64,000 nt of DNA from contig JBBPYC010000075.1 of assembly GCA_038200275.1 (NCBI GenBank), forward strand, positions 17,471-81,470. The letters are read 5' to 3'. Made by a program: the position numbers and the translations under genes. This document shows positions 17,450 through 25,952 of the stretch, piece after piece. Position 1 is the first letter of the stretch, and every line of letters starts with the position of its first letter. The notes under the pieces are model-generated. The model saw only the letters and a list, made by a program, of their open reading frames with translations, made no database searches and had not been told where the DNA came from. The stretch comes from JBBPYC01 sp038200275 (GTDB taxonomy: Bacteria > Pseudomonadota > Gammaproteobacteria > Burkholderiales > Burkholderiaceae_C).

Positions 17450-18697
17450 TTAGACGACCTTTTCGGCGCGCAGGTCAGCGATCTGCTGGCTGCTGTAGCC
17501 GAGCTGTTCAAGCACTTCTTCGGTGTGTTCGCCAAGCAGGGGTGAGCGCTTCACTTCCGTGGCGCTGTCGGACAGCTTGATCGGATTGCCCACGGTCAGG
17601 TACTTGCCGCGGGTGGGGTGATCGACTTCGACCACGGTGCCGGTGGCGCGCAACGACTGGTCCTCGGCAATCTCCTTCATCGACAGAATCGGGCCGCAGG
17701 GGATGTCGAACTTGTTGAGGATGTCCATCGCCTCGAATTTGGTCTTGGTCATGGTCCATTCTTCGATCCGCGCAAAGATCGACTTCAAATGCGGCAGCCG
17801 CGCAGTAGGCGTTGCATAGTTCGGATCGGTGATCCAGCCCTCTTCGCCAATCACCTTACAGATGGCGGTCCAGACCGGCGCCTGGGTGATGAAGTAGATG
17901 TAGGCGTTCGGGTCCTGCTGCCAGCCCTTGCACTTCAAGATCCAGCCCGGCTGTCCGCCGCCTGAGGCATTGCCGGCGCGCGGCACTGCCTCGCCGAAAC
18001 CCACATCGGGATATTGTGGGTATTCCTTCATCTCGCCGTTGCGATCGAGACGCTGCTGATCGCGCAGCTTGACCCGGCAAAGGTTGAGCACGGCGTCCTG
18101 CATGGCGGCTTGCACACGCTGGCCGCGGCCGGTGACCGTGCGCTGAAACAACGCGGTGACGATGCCCAGCGCCAAATGCAGGCCGGTCCCGCTGTCGCCG
18201 ATCTGCGCGCCAGTAACCGTCGGCGGGCCGTCGTCGAAACCGGTAGTGGAGGCGGAGCCGCCGGCGCACTGGGCGACGTTTTCATACACCTTGCAGTCCA
18301 CGTACGGCCCGGGGCCAAAGCCCTTGATCGACGCCACGATCATCTTCGGGTTGATCTCCTGGATTCGTTCCCAGCTGAAGCCCATGCGGTCAAGCGCACC
18401 TGGCGCAAAGTTCTCGACCAGCACGTCGCACTGCTTGATCAGCGTGATCAGCACCTCCTTGCCTTTCGGATTCTTGGTGTCCAGCGTGATCGATCGCTTG
18501 TTGCTGTTGAGCATCGTGAAATACAGGCTGTCGACATCGGGAATGTCGCGCAGCTGGCCGCGTGTGGCATCACCTTCGCCGGCCCGCTCGACTTTGATCA
18601 CATCGGCGCCAAACCAGGCCAGCAACTGGGTACAGGTGGGGCCCGACTGCACGTGCGTGAAATCGAGAATCTTGACGCCTTCTAATGCCTTGCTCAT
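17450..18697 (-). CDS. frc: Formyl-CoA:oxalate CoA-transferase
   Basis: A 415-residue class III (CaiB/BaiF) CoA-transferase. It swaps CoA from formyl-CoA to oxalate, giving oxalyl-CoA and formate. The catalytic aspartate is Asp168 in AQIGDSGTG, in line with Asp169 of the Oxalobacter enzyme. The N-terminal LDFTHVQSGPTCTQLLAWFG and the segment ENVAQCAGGSASTTGF with its glycine-rich run are typical of Frc and not of carnitine or succinyl transferases. It lies between the PAS gene and the acyl-CoA synthetase gene on the leftward strand, with oxc just beyond the PAS gene. Family and neighbours agree, so the assignment is strong. Confidence 0.95.
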   Translation of the reverse strand: MSKALEGVKILDFTHVQSGPTCTQLLAWFGADVIKVERAGEGDATRGQLRDIPDVDSLYFTMLNSNKRSITLDTKNPKGKEVLITLIKQCDVLVENFAPGALDRMGFSWERIQEINPKMIVASIKGFGPGPYVDCKVYENVAQCAGGSASTTGFDDGPPTVTGAQIGDSGTGLHLALGIVTALFQRTVTGRGQRVQAAMQDAVLNLCRVKLRDQQRLDRNGEMKEYPQYPDVGFGEAVPRAGNASGGGQPGWILKCKGWQQDPNAYIYFITQAPVWTAICKVIGEEGWITDPNYATPTARLPHLKSIFARIEEWTMTKTKFEAMDILNKFDIPCGPILSMKEIAEDQSLRATGTVVEVDHPTRGKYLTVGNPIKLSDSATEVKRSPLLGEHTEEVLEQLGYSSQQIADLRAEKVV

Positions 18698-18740
18698 GAC
18701 GATCTTTCGCTGTTCAATAAAAAGTGGGGGAGAAATGGAT

Positions 18741-19181
18741 TCAGGGATTCGCAGCCGGCGTGCCCGCTTCGACTTCTGCCAACCGTTTGCGCAACGCCCG
18801 CTCGTCGTTGAAGCGCTGCGTGTCGTCGCGGATCACCGAGACGATGGCACTGACCGCATGGTTCTCATCGAACAGCAGCGCCACCGTGAACGCGATGGAG
18901 AGTCCACTGCCGTCCTTGCGAACGGCCGGTACGCGTAGCAGTTCATGGCCATACTTGGTGACACCGGTGGCCATGCACTTGTCGTAGCCGTCCCAGTGCC
19001 GCTTGCGTAATCGATCCGGGACGATCAGGTCAAGTGATTGCCCCAGCGCTTCGTGTTCGCTGAACCCGAACAGCCGCTCGGCGCCGGGATTCCACAACGC
19101 GATCTTGCCGCTTGCATTGGCCACGATCACCGCGTCGCCAATGGCGTTGACGAGTTCCCTGCAGTCGATGTTCGTGTCCAT
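18741..19181 (-). CDS. Orphan single-domain PAS protein
   Basis: A 146-residue protein made almost wholly of one PAS domain (about residues 8-120: IVANASGKIALWNPGAERLFGF, the classic PAS fold start, split here at its conserved W-N-P-A). A C-terminal helix with ERALRKRLAEVEAG looks like a short coiled coil. No kinase, cyclase or DNA-binding output domain is attached. The helix containing KRHWDGYDKCMATG resembles the region that carries the haem ligand in FixL-type PAS domains, so a bound cofactor is possible but unproven. It lies between oxc (82 bases upstream) and frc (43 bases downstream). I take the ATG at 19181 (MDTNID); upstream sequence to 19256 is not PAS-like. Confidence 0.8.
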   Translation of the reverse strand: MDTNIDCRELVNAIGDAVIVANASGKIALWNPGAERLFGFSEHEALGQSLDLIVPDRLRKRHWDGYDKCMATGVTKYGHELLRVPAVRKDGSGLSIAFTVALLFDENHAVSAIVSVIRDDTQRFNDERALRKRLAEVEAGTPAANP

Positions 19182-19262
19182 GCTTTGACGTGGTGCGAAA
19201 CGTGGAGAGCAGGCACTGGAAACCGGCTCCGGCATTCCGGACTGCGCAGCTACCAATGCCGA

Positions 19263-20993
19263 TCATCCAACTGTTTTCCCTTTTTCCGCAACCTGCGGAT
19301 TGAGGCTCGTGATACGGCCGCTTTCAGTGCCGGCCGAGCCGTCGATGACCACGTTGATGAGGGTCGGCTTGCCCGAAGCGATCGCCTCGTCGAGCGCCTT
19401 GCTCAGCTCCGCCGGCGTCGTGACGTGCGCGCCCACGCCGCCGAAAGCCTCCATCATCTTGTCATAGCGCGCGCCCTTGACGAACACGGTCGGTGCCGGA
19501 TCCGAGCCGCCGGTCGGATTCTTGTCGATGTCGCGGTAGATGCCGTTGTTGTTGAACACGACCACGCAGACCGGCAGGTTGTAGCGGCATATGGTTTCGA
19601 CTTCCATGCCGCTGAAGCCAAAGGCGCTGTCGCCTTCGATCGCGATCACCGGCTTGCCAGTGGTCACTGCGGCGGCTACCGCGTAGCCCATGCCAATCCC
19701 CATGATGCCCCAGGTACCCACGTCCAGCCGCTTGCGCGGCTCGTACATGTCGACGATGCTGCGCGCGAAATCGAGCGTGTTGGCCCCTTCGTTGACGATG
19801 ATCGCGTCCGGCCGGCGTTTGACCATGTCGCGCAGGACGACCAGCGCACTGTGGAAGTTCATCGGCGACGGATTCTTCGCAAGCGTTTCGGCCATCTTGG
19901 ACAAGTTTTTGTCCTTGCGTTCGCCGATCGCGCCGGTCCAGTCGGAAGGCGGCTTGTGCCAGTTCGCACCCATGCCTTTGACCAGCGCCGACGCGCAAGA
20001 GCCGACGTCACCGATCAACGGCGCTGCGATCTGCACGTTGCTGTCGATCTCGGTTGGGGCGATGTCGATCTGGATGAACTTTCGCGCAGCCGCCTTTTCA
20101 CCACCCCAAGTCTTGCCCTTACCGTGCGACAGCAGCCAATTCAGGCGAGCCCCCACGAGCAGCACCACGTCGGCCTCGGCCAGCACGAAGGAACGGGCAG
20201 CCGAAGCACACTGCGCGTGATTGTCCGGCAGCAGACCCTTGGCCATCGACATCGGCAAATAGGGAATGCCGGAGGTCTCGACCAGCGCGCGAATTTCAGA
20301 ATCGGCCTGTGCATAGGCAGCACCCTTGCCGAGCACGATCAACGGACGTTTCGCCCCTTTGAGCAGATCGAGCGCAACTGCGACCGCGTCCGGTGCGGGC
20401 AGTTGGCGAGGTGCCGGATCGACCACTTTGAAGATCGACTTCCTGCCAGCTTCGGCGTCCATGGTCTGCGAGAACAGCTTGGCCGGCAGGTCCAGATAAA
20501 CGCCGCCCGGACGTCCCGACAGCGCTGAGCGGATCGCGCGTGCAATCCCGATCCCGATGTCCTGTGCATGCAGCACGCGAAACGCGGCCTTGCACAAAGG
20601 CTTGGCGATCGCCAGCTGGTCCATCTCTTCGTAGTCGCCCTGCTGCAGATCGACGATTTCGCGCTCGCTCGATCCGCTGATCAGGATCATGGGGAAGCAG
20701 TTCGTGGTCGCGTTGGCAAGGGCGGTCAAGCCGTTCAGGAAGCCGGGCGCCGACACAGTCAGACATATGCCTGGCTTGCCGGTCAAAAAGCCTGCCGCAG
20801 CGGCGGCATTGCCCGCTTGCTGTTCGTGCCGGAACGAGATCACGCGCATGCCTTCGGCCTGCGCCTTGCGCGTGAGGTCGGTGATAGGAATGCCCGGCAG
20901 GCCATAGATCGTGTCGATGTCGTTGAGCTTCAACGCATCGATCACGAGGTGGAAACCGTTCGTCTGCGCTTCGCGCGATGAGTCATTCGTCAT
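19263..20993 (-). CDS. oxc: Oxalyl-CoA decarboxylase
   Basis: A 576-residue thiamine-diphosphate enzyme converting oxalyl-CoA to formyl-CoA and CO2. Key residues known from Oxalobacter Oxc are present: the ThDP-activating Glu57 in FRHEQQAG, Tyr121 in QQGDYEEMDQ, the ThDP/Mg motif EGDSAFGFSGMEVET ending in VFNNNGIY, and the C-terminal TESGRI segment. Three-domain layout and length are normal. It is the first leftward gene of the oxalate group, divergent from the Crp/Fnr regulator across a ~210-base region. With frc it forms the core oxalate-catabolic cycle. Confidence 0.97.
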   Translation of the reverse strand: MTNDSSREAQTNGFHLVIDALKLNDIDTIYGLPGIPITDLTRKAQAEGMRVISFRHEQQAGNAAAAAGFLTGKPGICLTVSAPGFLNGLTALANATTNCFPMILISGSSEREIVDLQQGDYEEMDQLAIAKPLCKAAFRVLHAQDIGIGIARAIRSALSGRPGGVYLDLPAKLFSQTMDAEAGRKSIFKVVDPAPRQLPAPDAVAVALDLLKGAKRPLIVLGKGAAYAQADSEIRALVETSGIPYLPMSMAKGLLPDNHAQCASAARSFVLAEADVVLLVGARLNWLLSHGKGKTWGGEKAAARKFIQIDIAPTEIDSNVQIAAPLIGDVGSCASALVKGMGANWHKPPSDWTGAIGERKDKNLSKMAETLAKNPSPMNFHSALVVLRDMVKRRPDAIIVNEGANTLDFARSIVDMYEPRKRLDVGTWGIMGIGMGYAVAAAVTTGKPVIAIEGDSAFGFSGMEVETICRYNLPVCVVVFNNNGIYRDIDKNPTGGSDPAPTVFVKGARYDKMMEAFGGVGAHVTTPAELSKALDEAIASGKPTLINVVIDGSAGTESGRITSLNPQVAEKGKTVG

Positions 20994-21090
20994 AATGGGT
21001 ATGTCTTAAAGGTCTGTCTCACAACCTCGAACGCCAGCATCCGTGGCGGTCTTATTGCCTCGAAGCTTGGTGGCTACGCATGCGATCGGT

Positions 21091-21101
21091 TCACTCAGTG
21101 A
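21091..21101. promoter_or_regulatory. Candidate operator palindrome between oxc and its regulator
   Basis: The sequence TCACTCAGTGA is a perfect 5-1-5 inverted repeat in the space between oxc and the likely start of the Crp/Fnr-type regulator (oxc start at 20993, regulator start at 21203). The half-site (TCACT/AGTGA) has the size and position expected of a helix-turn-helix dimer site, and could serve autoregulation or control of oxc. It does not match the classic CRP (TGTGA-N6-TCACA) or FNR (TTGAT-N4-ATCAA) boxes. Only one copy was found by eye, so support is weak. Confidence 0.3.
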
Positions 21102-21202
21102 CCGCCCGGCAACTATCGATCACCACCACTGTTGTTACCGATGACCTTCGTCAACTATTCGCAAATCTCAACAAGGGAGCGCCTTCGCGCGAGGCTGGCG
21201 TG

Positions 21203-21832
21203 ATGAGTGTTACCAGCCATCCGGAGCGCACCATCATTCGTGCGCAGCTTCGCCAGAACTTCGTGCTGAAGCAGATGACCGATACCGAGCGCGATGAACT
21301 CGAACGGCATCTGGTGGTGGTCGACGCGCGCAAAGGTGACTATTTGCTGCATCAGGGCGTGCGAGACATGGAGCAGTACTTCGTGCTGGAAGGGATGCTC
21401 AAGCGCGTGGTGAGCAACGCGGAAGCGAAAGAGATGATCCTGCGCTTTGCCACCGACCGCGACATCGAGACCAGCTATGCCGCGTGGCGGTTGAACCAGG
21501 CAACGCCCTACAGCATCGTTTGCGTGACTCATTCTCGCGTGGCCAAGCTGCCGATGCCGCTTTGGGTTTCGTTCATGGATCAGCACCCGAAGTTCAAGGA
21601 AGCGTTCGAGTACGAGGTGATGAACCTGATGAGCGAGATCATGGCGCACACGATCACTTTGCATCTGCTGGATGCGCCGGGCCGCGTGGAGCGATTCGAG
21701 CGCAAAAACCCGCATCTACTTGACTACATCCCGCAAAAGCAATTGGCGGCTTACCTGAATCTGTCGCCCGAGACGTTGAGCCGGCTACGCCGGCGCGCCA
21801 AAAGCTTGACCAAAACCAGCGGCGAGGAATAA
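21203..21832 (+). CDS. Crp/Fnr-family transcriptional regulator of the oxalate locus
   Basis: A 209-residue regulator with an N-terminal cyclic-nucleotide-binding-like beta-roll (GDYLLHQGVRDMEQYFVLEGMLK, residues ~48-70, split here across the fold), a long dimer helix, and a C-terminal winged helix (IPQKQLAAYLNLSPETLSRLRRR). The FNR cluster cysteines are absent; only one Cys is present. The cAMP-contacting Arg/Ser motif of CRP is not evident, so the signal is unknown. Start ATG at 21203 (MSVTSHPERT) is chosen because homology begins there; an open frame extends back to 21080. Divergence from oxc and flanking by oxlT make oxalate, formate or a CoA ester a reasonable ligand guess. Confidence 0.85.
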   Translation: MSVTSHPERTIIRAQLRQNFVLKQMTDTERDELERHLVVVDARKGDYLLHQGVRDMEQYFVLEGMLKRVVSNAEAKEMILRFATDRDIETSYAAWRLNQATPYSIVCVTHSRVAKLPMPLWVSFMDQHPKFKEAFEYEVMNLMSEIMAHTITLHLLDAPGRVERFERKNPHLLDYIPQKQLAAYLNLSPETLSRLRRRAKSLTKTSGEE

Positions 21833-21912
21833 AGAAAGCGCCGATCTTTCAGACCAGCCGGCCCACCGCGTCCACTGCGATGTCTAGAACGGAATGCGCC
21901 CAGTCATGCAGG

Positions 21913-23205
21913 TCAGACCGTCCTGGACATGTGCTTGTGCCGCATCGGCTTCAGCACGAACCACGCCATCAGCGCCGCCACCGCGTTGAATATGCTGGCC
22001 ACGATGAACACCGCATGCCAGCTGCCGGTGGAAGCGGCCAACACGCTCGACAGCGGCACCAGCAGCGATGCAGTGCCTTTCGCCGTGTACAGCATGCCGG
22101 CGTTTGCGGCCGCGTACTTGCTGCCAAAGGTGTCAGCGCAGGTGGACGGGAACAGGCTGTAGATCTCCCCCCATGCAAAAAACACGGCACCAGTCAGGAT
22201 CACGAACGCAACCGGATTCTGGCCGTAGTTATAGAGTGCCAGGATGCCGGCGGCTTCGATCGCGAAGGCGATGAACATGGTCGGCTCGCGGCCGATCTGG
22301 TCTGATACCCAACCGAAGAACGGGCGCGTCAAGCCGTTCAGCACCCGGTCAATCGCCAGCGCAAACGTCAGCGCCGGCAGCACCAAGCCCATGATATTGA
22401 CCGGCGTGTCGCCGATCTTGAAGTCCTGTGCAATGGGGCCGAGCTGTGCGGTCGCCATCAGGCCGCCGGCAGCCACCATCACGAACATCACATACATGAC
22501 CCAGAACACCGGGCTCTTCAGCACCTGCGACGGGCTGTAGTCGCGATTGGATTGCTGCACTTTGATCGCCGAGATGCCAGTCATCTTCTGCTGCTGAGGC
22601 GCACGGCTCAGGAAGAAGGAGACCAGCAGCACGACCAACCCCTGGCCGATGCCGAAGTAGAGGAACGCCGCCTGATAACCGTGCGACTGGATGAACATCG
22701 AGATCGGGATGATCGTCAGTGCGGAGCCGGCGCCAAAGCCGGCGGCAGTAAGGCCAGCGGCCAAGCCGCGACGGTCAGGAAACCACTTCAATGCATTGCC
22801 GACGCAAGTTCCATATACAGCGCCAGCGCCGATTCCACCTACGGCTGCTGCTGCATAAAGCATAGCAAGCGAATCCGCGAATGAGTTCATGACCCAGCCC
22901 AGGCCGCACAAGATGCCGCCCACCAGCACCACTGGGCGCGGGCCGAAGCGGTCCACCAGATAGCCTTCGATCGGCACCAACCAGGTCTCGGTCAGGATGA
23001 AGATCGTGAACGCCACCTGGATGGCAGCGCGGCTCCAGCCGTGTTGTTGCTGCATCGGATTGACGAACAGGGTCCATCCGTACTGCAGGTTTGCAATCAT
23101 CGCCATGCAGACGATGCCCAGGATCAGTTGGCCCCAGCGGTAATACGGGTGCCTTTCCACGTGCGCCCTTTCGGACGATGGCAAGGTTGTGGTAGTCGAT
23201 GACAT
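21913..23205 (-). CDS. oxlT: Oxalate:formate antiporter, OxlT-type MFS
   Basis: A 430-residue MFS carrier with twelve predicted membrane helices. The N-terminal helix RWGQLILGIVCMAMIANLQY followed by GWTLFVNPM, and the glycine-rich AAVGGIGAGAVYGTCVGNAL, fit the OxlT subfamily. OxlT exchanges extracellular oxalate for the formate made inside by Oxc and Frc. It is encoded leftward, facing the Crp/Fnr gene tail to tail. Placement within the frc/oxc locus supports the substrate. Formate export is less essential here because formate dehydrogenase is also encoded close by, so direct oxalate uptake by proton symport is an alternative mode. Confidence 0.9.
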   Translation of the reverse strand: MSSTTTTLPSSERAHVERHPYYRWGQLILGIVCMAMIANLQYGWTLFVNPMQQQHGWSRAAIQVAFTIFILTETWLVPIEGYLVDRFGPRPVVLVGGILCGLGWVMNSFADSLAMLYAAAAVGGIGAGAVYGTCVGNALKWFPDRRGLAAGLTAAGFGAGSALTIIPISMFIQSHGYQAAFLYFGIGQGLVVLLVSFFLSRAPQQQKMTGISAIKVQQSNRDYSPSQVLKSPVFWVMYVMFVMVAAGGLMATAQLGPIAQDFKIGDTPVNIMGLVLPALTFALAIDRVLNGLTRPFFGWVSDQIGREPTMFIAFAIEAAGILALYNYGQNPVAFVILTGAVFFAWGEIYSLFPSTCADTFGSKYAAANAGMLYTAKGTASLLVPLSSVLAASTGSWHAVFIVASIFNAVAALMAWFVLKPMRHKHMSRTV

Positions 23206-23592
23206 GAAAAGAATCTCCTTGGCTTGTGTTGCCAGTCACTGCAGACGTTTTCTTGGGTTGACCCATTCAGTCCTTGAATGGCCCCGGGATGCTTGCTCGA
23301 TTTCAGGCAACAGGGACTGTCGCACCCGTACCGATCGAAGCCCGACTGCGCGTGCATCAGACACAAAATCCGGCTCGGCCCAAATCCCGGGAAGACTGCT
23401 CTTTTCGGGGCTGCGCGCACTCTATGGCCACACGTCGGCCGCAACGCTTGACCAAAGTCATCGTTTTGGGCTTGCTTGTCGCCTTTTGTTGACCGTCGTC
23501 ATGCACTCGGGCAAACCCCAAGACCCCGCACTTGGCGATCAGCTGCGCCAATGTGATCGGCACGCCGCTAATTGGCAGACGGCAGAAAGACG

Positions 23593-23629
23593 AAAGCCGG
23601 TTGCGCGGAATTCCGTGCAGCCGGCCTTT
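23593..23629 (-). terminator. Long near-perfect hairpin, probable tct operon terminator
   Basis: A 37-base imperfect palindrome centred on GGAATTCC. Left arm AAAGCCGGTTGCGCGGAA pairs with right arm TTCCGTGCAGCCGGCCTTT with a few mismatches. On the minus strand it is followed by the pyrimidine run CTTTCGTCTTTC, on the plus strand by CCTTTAAGGTTT. It lies 75 bases past the tctA stop in the direction of tct transcription. A terminator is the simplest reading. The symmetry and size would also suit a dimeric protein site or transcript-stabilising structure. Confidence 0.5.
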
Positions 23630-23660
23630 AAGGTTTATGGCGGGAGGTAATGGCTATCGC

Positions 23661-23682
23661 GGCCATCCCAACCGGGATGGCC
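23661..23682. terminator. Short hairpin after tctA
   Basis: A perfect 9-base stem (GGCCATCCC / GGGATGGCC) with loop AACC, 22 bases beyond the tctA stop on the minus strand. No T-run follows it directly, so it may act with the larger hairpin 32 bases further on, or stabilise the mRNA 3' end. Confidence 0.4.
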
Positions 23683-23704
23683 AAGTGCCGCTGTCGCTGG
23701 TAGG

Positions 23705-25234
23705 TCAGTCCACGCCGCGCTGCTCGGCGAACTCATCGACCTTGGAGGGCCGGATCATTGCAAGCACCTTGGAAATCAGCGGCCACAGCAGCATTAAGAG
23801 CGCCAGCGCCGTAATGCCGCCGACCAACCAGTTCGAAAACATTATCGATACCTCGCCCTGCGATACCAACATGGCCTGTCTAAACGAATCCTCCGCCTTG
23901 TCACCCAGCACCAGTGCCAGCACGAGTGGCGCGAGCGGATAGTCAAGCTTTTTGAACACATAGCCGATCACGCCGAAGCCGAGCATGAACCAGATGTCGA
24001 GCATCGCGTTGTGAACCGTGTAGGCACCGATCGCGCAGATCACGACGATGACCGGAGCAATGATCGAAAACGGAATGCGTAGGATCGAGGCAAACAGCGG
24101 CACGGTGGACAGCACCACGATCAGGCCCACCACGTTGCCGAGGTACATGCTCGCGATCAGACCCCAGACGAAGTCCTTCTGCTCAACGAACAGCAGCGGT
24201 CCAGGTTGCAGGCCCCAGATCAGCAGGCCGCCGAGCAGCACAGCGGCTGTGGGCGAGCCCGGGATGCCCAAAGCAAGCATCGGCAACAACGCGGCGGTGC
24301 CAGCGGCATGCGCGGCGGTTTCCGGTGCAATCACGCCCTCGATCTCACCGCTGCCAAAGCGCGGACCATTCTTCGACATCTTTTTGGCCAGGCCGTACGC
24401 CATGAATGAAGCCGGGGTGGCACCGCCCGGCGTGATGCCCATCCAGATGCCGACCAGCGCGCTGCGCAACGACGTGACCCAGTAGCGCGGCAGTTCCTTC
24501 CAGGTTTCCCAGACGACCTTCGCGTTGATCTTGGCCGACTTGCCAGAAAAGCTCAGTCCCTCCTCCATGGAAATCAGGATTTCGCCGATGCCGAACAGGC
24601 CGATCACGGCGATTAGAAAGTCAAAACCGCGCATTAGCTCCATCTGGCCGAACGTCATGCGCAACTGCCCGGTGACGGTGTCCATGCCGACTGCTGCGAG
24701 CGAAAAACCAAGTCCCATCGCGATCAAAATCTTGAAAGGCGAACCCTTTCCCATGCCGACGAAGCTGCAAAAGGTCAGCAAGTAGACCGCGAAGAACTCC
24801 GGCGCGCCGAACTGCAGAGCAAAGCGAGCAACCAGCGGCGCCAGAAACGTGATCATTACAACCGCGATGAACGCCCCGACGAATGACGAGGTGAAGGCGG
24901 CCGTCAGCGCTGCACCGGCCCGCCCCTTTTGCGCGAGCGGATAGCCGTCGAACGTGGTGGCCACCGACCACGGTTCGCCTGGGATATTGAACAGCACCGA
25001 CGTGATTGCACCCCCGAACAGCGCGCCCCAGTAGATGCACGACAGCATCACGATGGCGGATGTCGGCTCCATCGAGAACGTGAGCGGCAGCAGAATCGCA
25101 ACACCGTTGGCGCCGCCCAAGCCTGGCAGCACGCCGATCAGCACCCCAAGGATGATGCCGACGAACATCAGGCCAATGTTGGCCGGTGTCAGGATGACGG
25201 CAAAGCCGCCCAGTAGCGAGCTGATTTCTTCCAT
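23705..25234 (-). CDS. Tripartite tricarboxylate transporter, large permease TctA
   Basis: A 509-residue TctA-family membrane protein with about 11-12 membrane segments. It has the family signature GVLPGLGGANGVAILLPLTF near residues 37-56 and the second-half repeat GIPGSPTAAVLLGGLLIWGL. It is the main permease of TTT transporters, which move carboxylates driven by ion gradients with help of a periplasmic binding protein. It closes a leftward tctC-tctB-tctA set; gaps are about 40 bases to tctB. The substrate is set mostly by TctC and is unknown. Position beside oxlT hints at di- or tricarboxylates, as inference only. Confidence 0.93.
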   Translation of the reverse strand: MEEISSLLGGFAVILTPANIGLMFVGIILGVLIGVLPGLGGANGVAILLPLTFSMEPTSAIVMLSCIYWGALFGGAITSVLFNIPGEPWSVATTFDGYPLAQKGRAGAALTAAFTSSFVGAFIAVVMITFLAPLVARFALQFGAPEFFAVYLLTFCSFVGMGKGSPFKILIAMGLGFSLAAVGMDTVTGQLRMTFGQMELMRGFDFLIAVIGLFGIGEILISMEEGLSFSGKSAKINAKVVWETWKELPRYWVTSLRSALVGIWMGITPGGATPASFMAYGLAKKMSKNGPRFGSGEIEGVIAPETAAHAAGTAALLPMLALGIPGSPTAAVLLGGLLIWGLQPGPLLFVEQKDFVWGLIASMYLGNVVGLIVVLSTVPLFASILRIPFSIIAPVIVVICAIGAYTVHNAMLDIWFMLGFGVIGYVFKKLDYPLAPLVLALVLGDKAEDSFRQAMLVSQGEVSIMFSNWLVGGITALALLMLLWPLISKVLAMIRPSKVDEFAEQRGVD

Positions 25235-25274
25235 AGTCGTCTTTGCTTTGGTGAAAAGAGGTCAGCCTTACGAC

Positions 25275-25799
25275 TCAGTAACCGAGGAACGCCAGAGGAT
25301 CGAGCGTGCCCTTGTACAGCGGCACCTTGAACCAAACCTCGAACATCAGGAAAAACAAAGTGTTGGTCAGCACGCCAACCAGAACGCTCTTGAGCAGCGA
25401 GTAATGCCCAAGCACGATCATGAACAGCGTGATGTAGATCGCAGACGCCACATAGAGGCCGAGAAACACCACAGCCAATACGTAGACCGCCGCGGGAATC
25501 AGCACCGACAGCACGCGCTTCAACTGGCCGCGGTCAACGAATGCGCCAGTGTCCTTCGCTTTGCCGAACGTGGCCTGATAGAAGATACCGATCGCCGAGA
25601 TGCAGATGATCACCCCGATATAAAACGGGAAGTAGCCCGCGCCGGGTCCGTCACTGGTCCAGCCTGCACCGAGCCGCTGGGATTCGACGATCTCGACGAT
25701 GCCGAATATCAGCAGCACAATGGCAACGAAAGCATCGACAGTGCAGTTCTTCGCCAGCACCGGGCCGTCGTCCACGCTGTGCCCTTGTTCTTCAGCCAT
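25275..25799 (-). CDS. Tripartite tricarboxylate transporter, small permease TctB
   Basis: A 174-residue protein with four hydrophobic segments, matching the poorly conserved TctB subunit. Family-like features are the early segment LIFGIVEIVESQRLGAGW, the GPGAGYFPFYIG motif near residues 50-60, and a C-terminal VGVLTNTLFFLMFEVWFKVPLP-like helix pair. The start is MAEEQGHSVD at 25799, preceded by an AGGAGTG ribosome-binding site. An upstream extension to 25940 is charged and not family-like. It works with TctA in the membrane. Confidence 0.9.
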   Translation of the reverse strand: MAEEQGHSVDDGPVLAKNCTVDAFVAIVLLIFGIVEIVESQRLGAGWTSDGPGAGYFPFYIGVIICISAIGIFYQATFGKAKDTGAFVDRGQLKRVLSVLIPAAVYVLAVVFLGLYVASAIYITLFMIVLGHYSLLKSVLVGVLTNTLFFLMFEVWFKVPLYKGTLDPLAFLGY

Positions 25800-25952
25800 G
25801 TAAAGCACTCCTGAATTGAAAAGCAAGCGGCTGGCCAAAGAATCTGGCCGTCGCTTGAGGACGAGTGACAAAAAACTTGGTGCAGCGCCCAAGCCGGATC
25901 GATCAAATCGGCCGGGCGGCTGTTGCCAACGCAACAGCAACCGAACGCGCGG

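Larger units (their letters stand above)
23206..23704. other. Intergenic region, oxlT to tctA
   Basis: About 500 bases without a gene I can support. It should hold the oxlT promoter at its left end (a GAGATTCTTTTC-like purine tract and AAGGAG-type ribosome-binding site precede oxlT on the minus strand) and the end of the tct transcript at its right end, where two hairpins are listed separately. Short open frames in the middle have no family resemblance and no ribosome-binding site. Confidence 0.5.
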
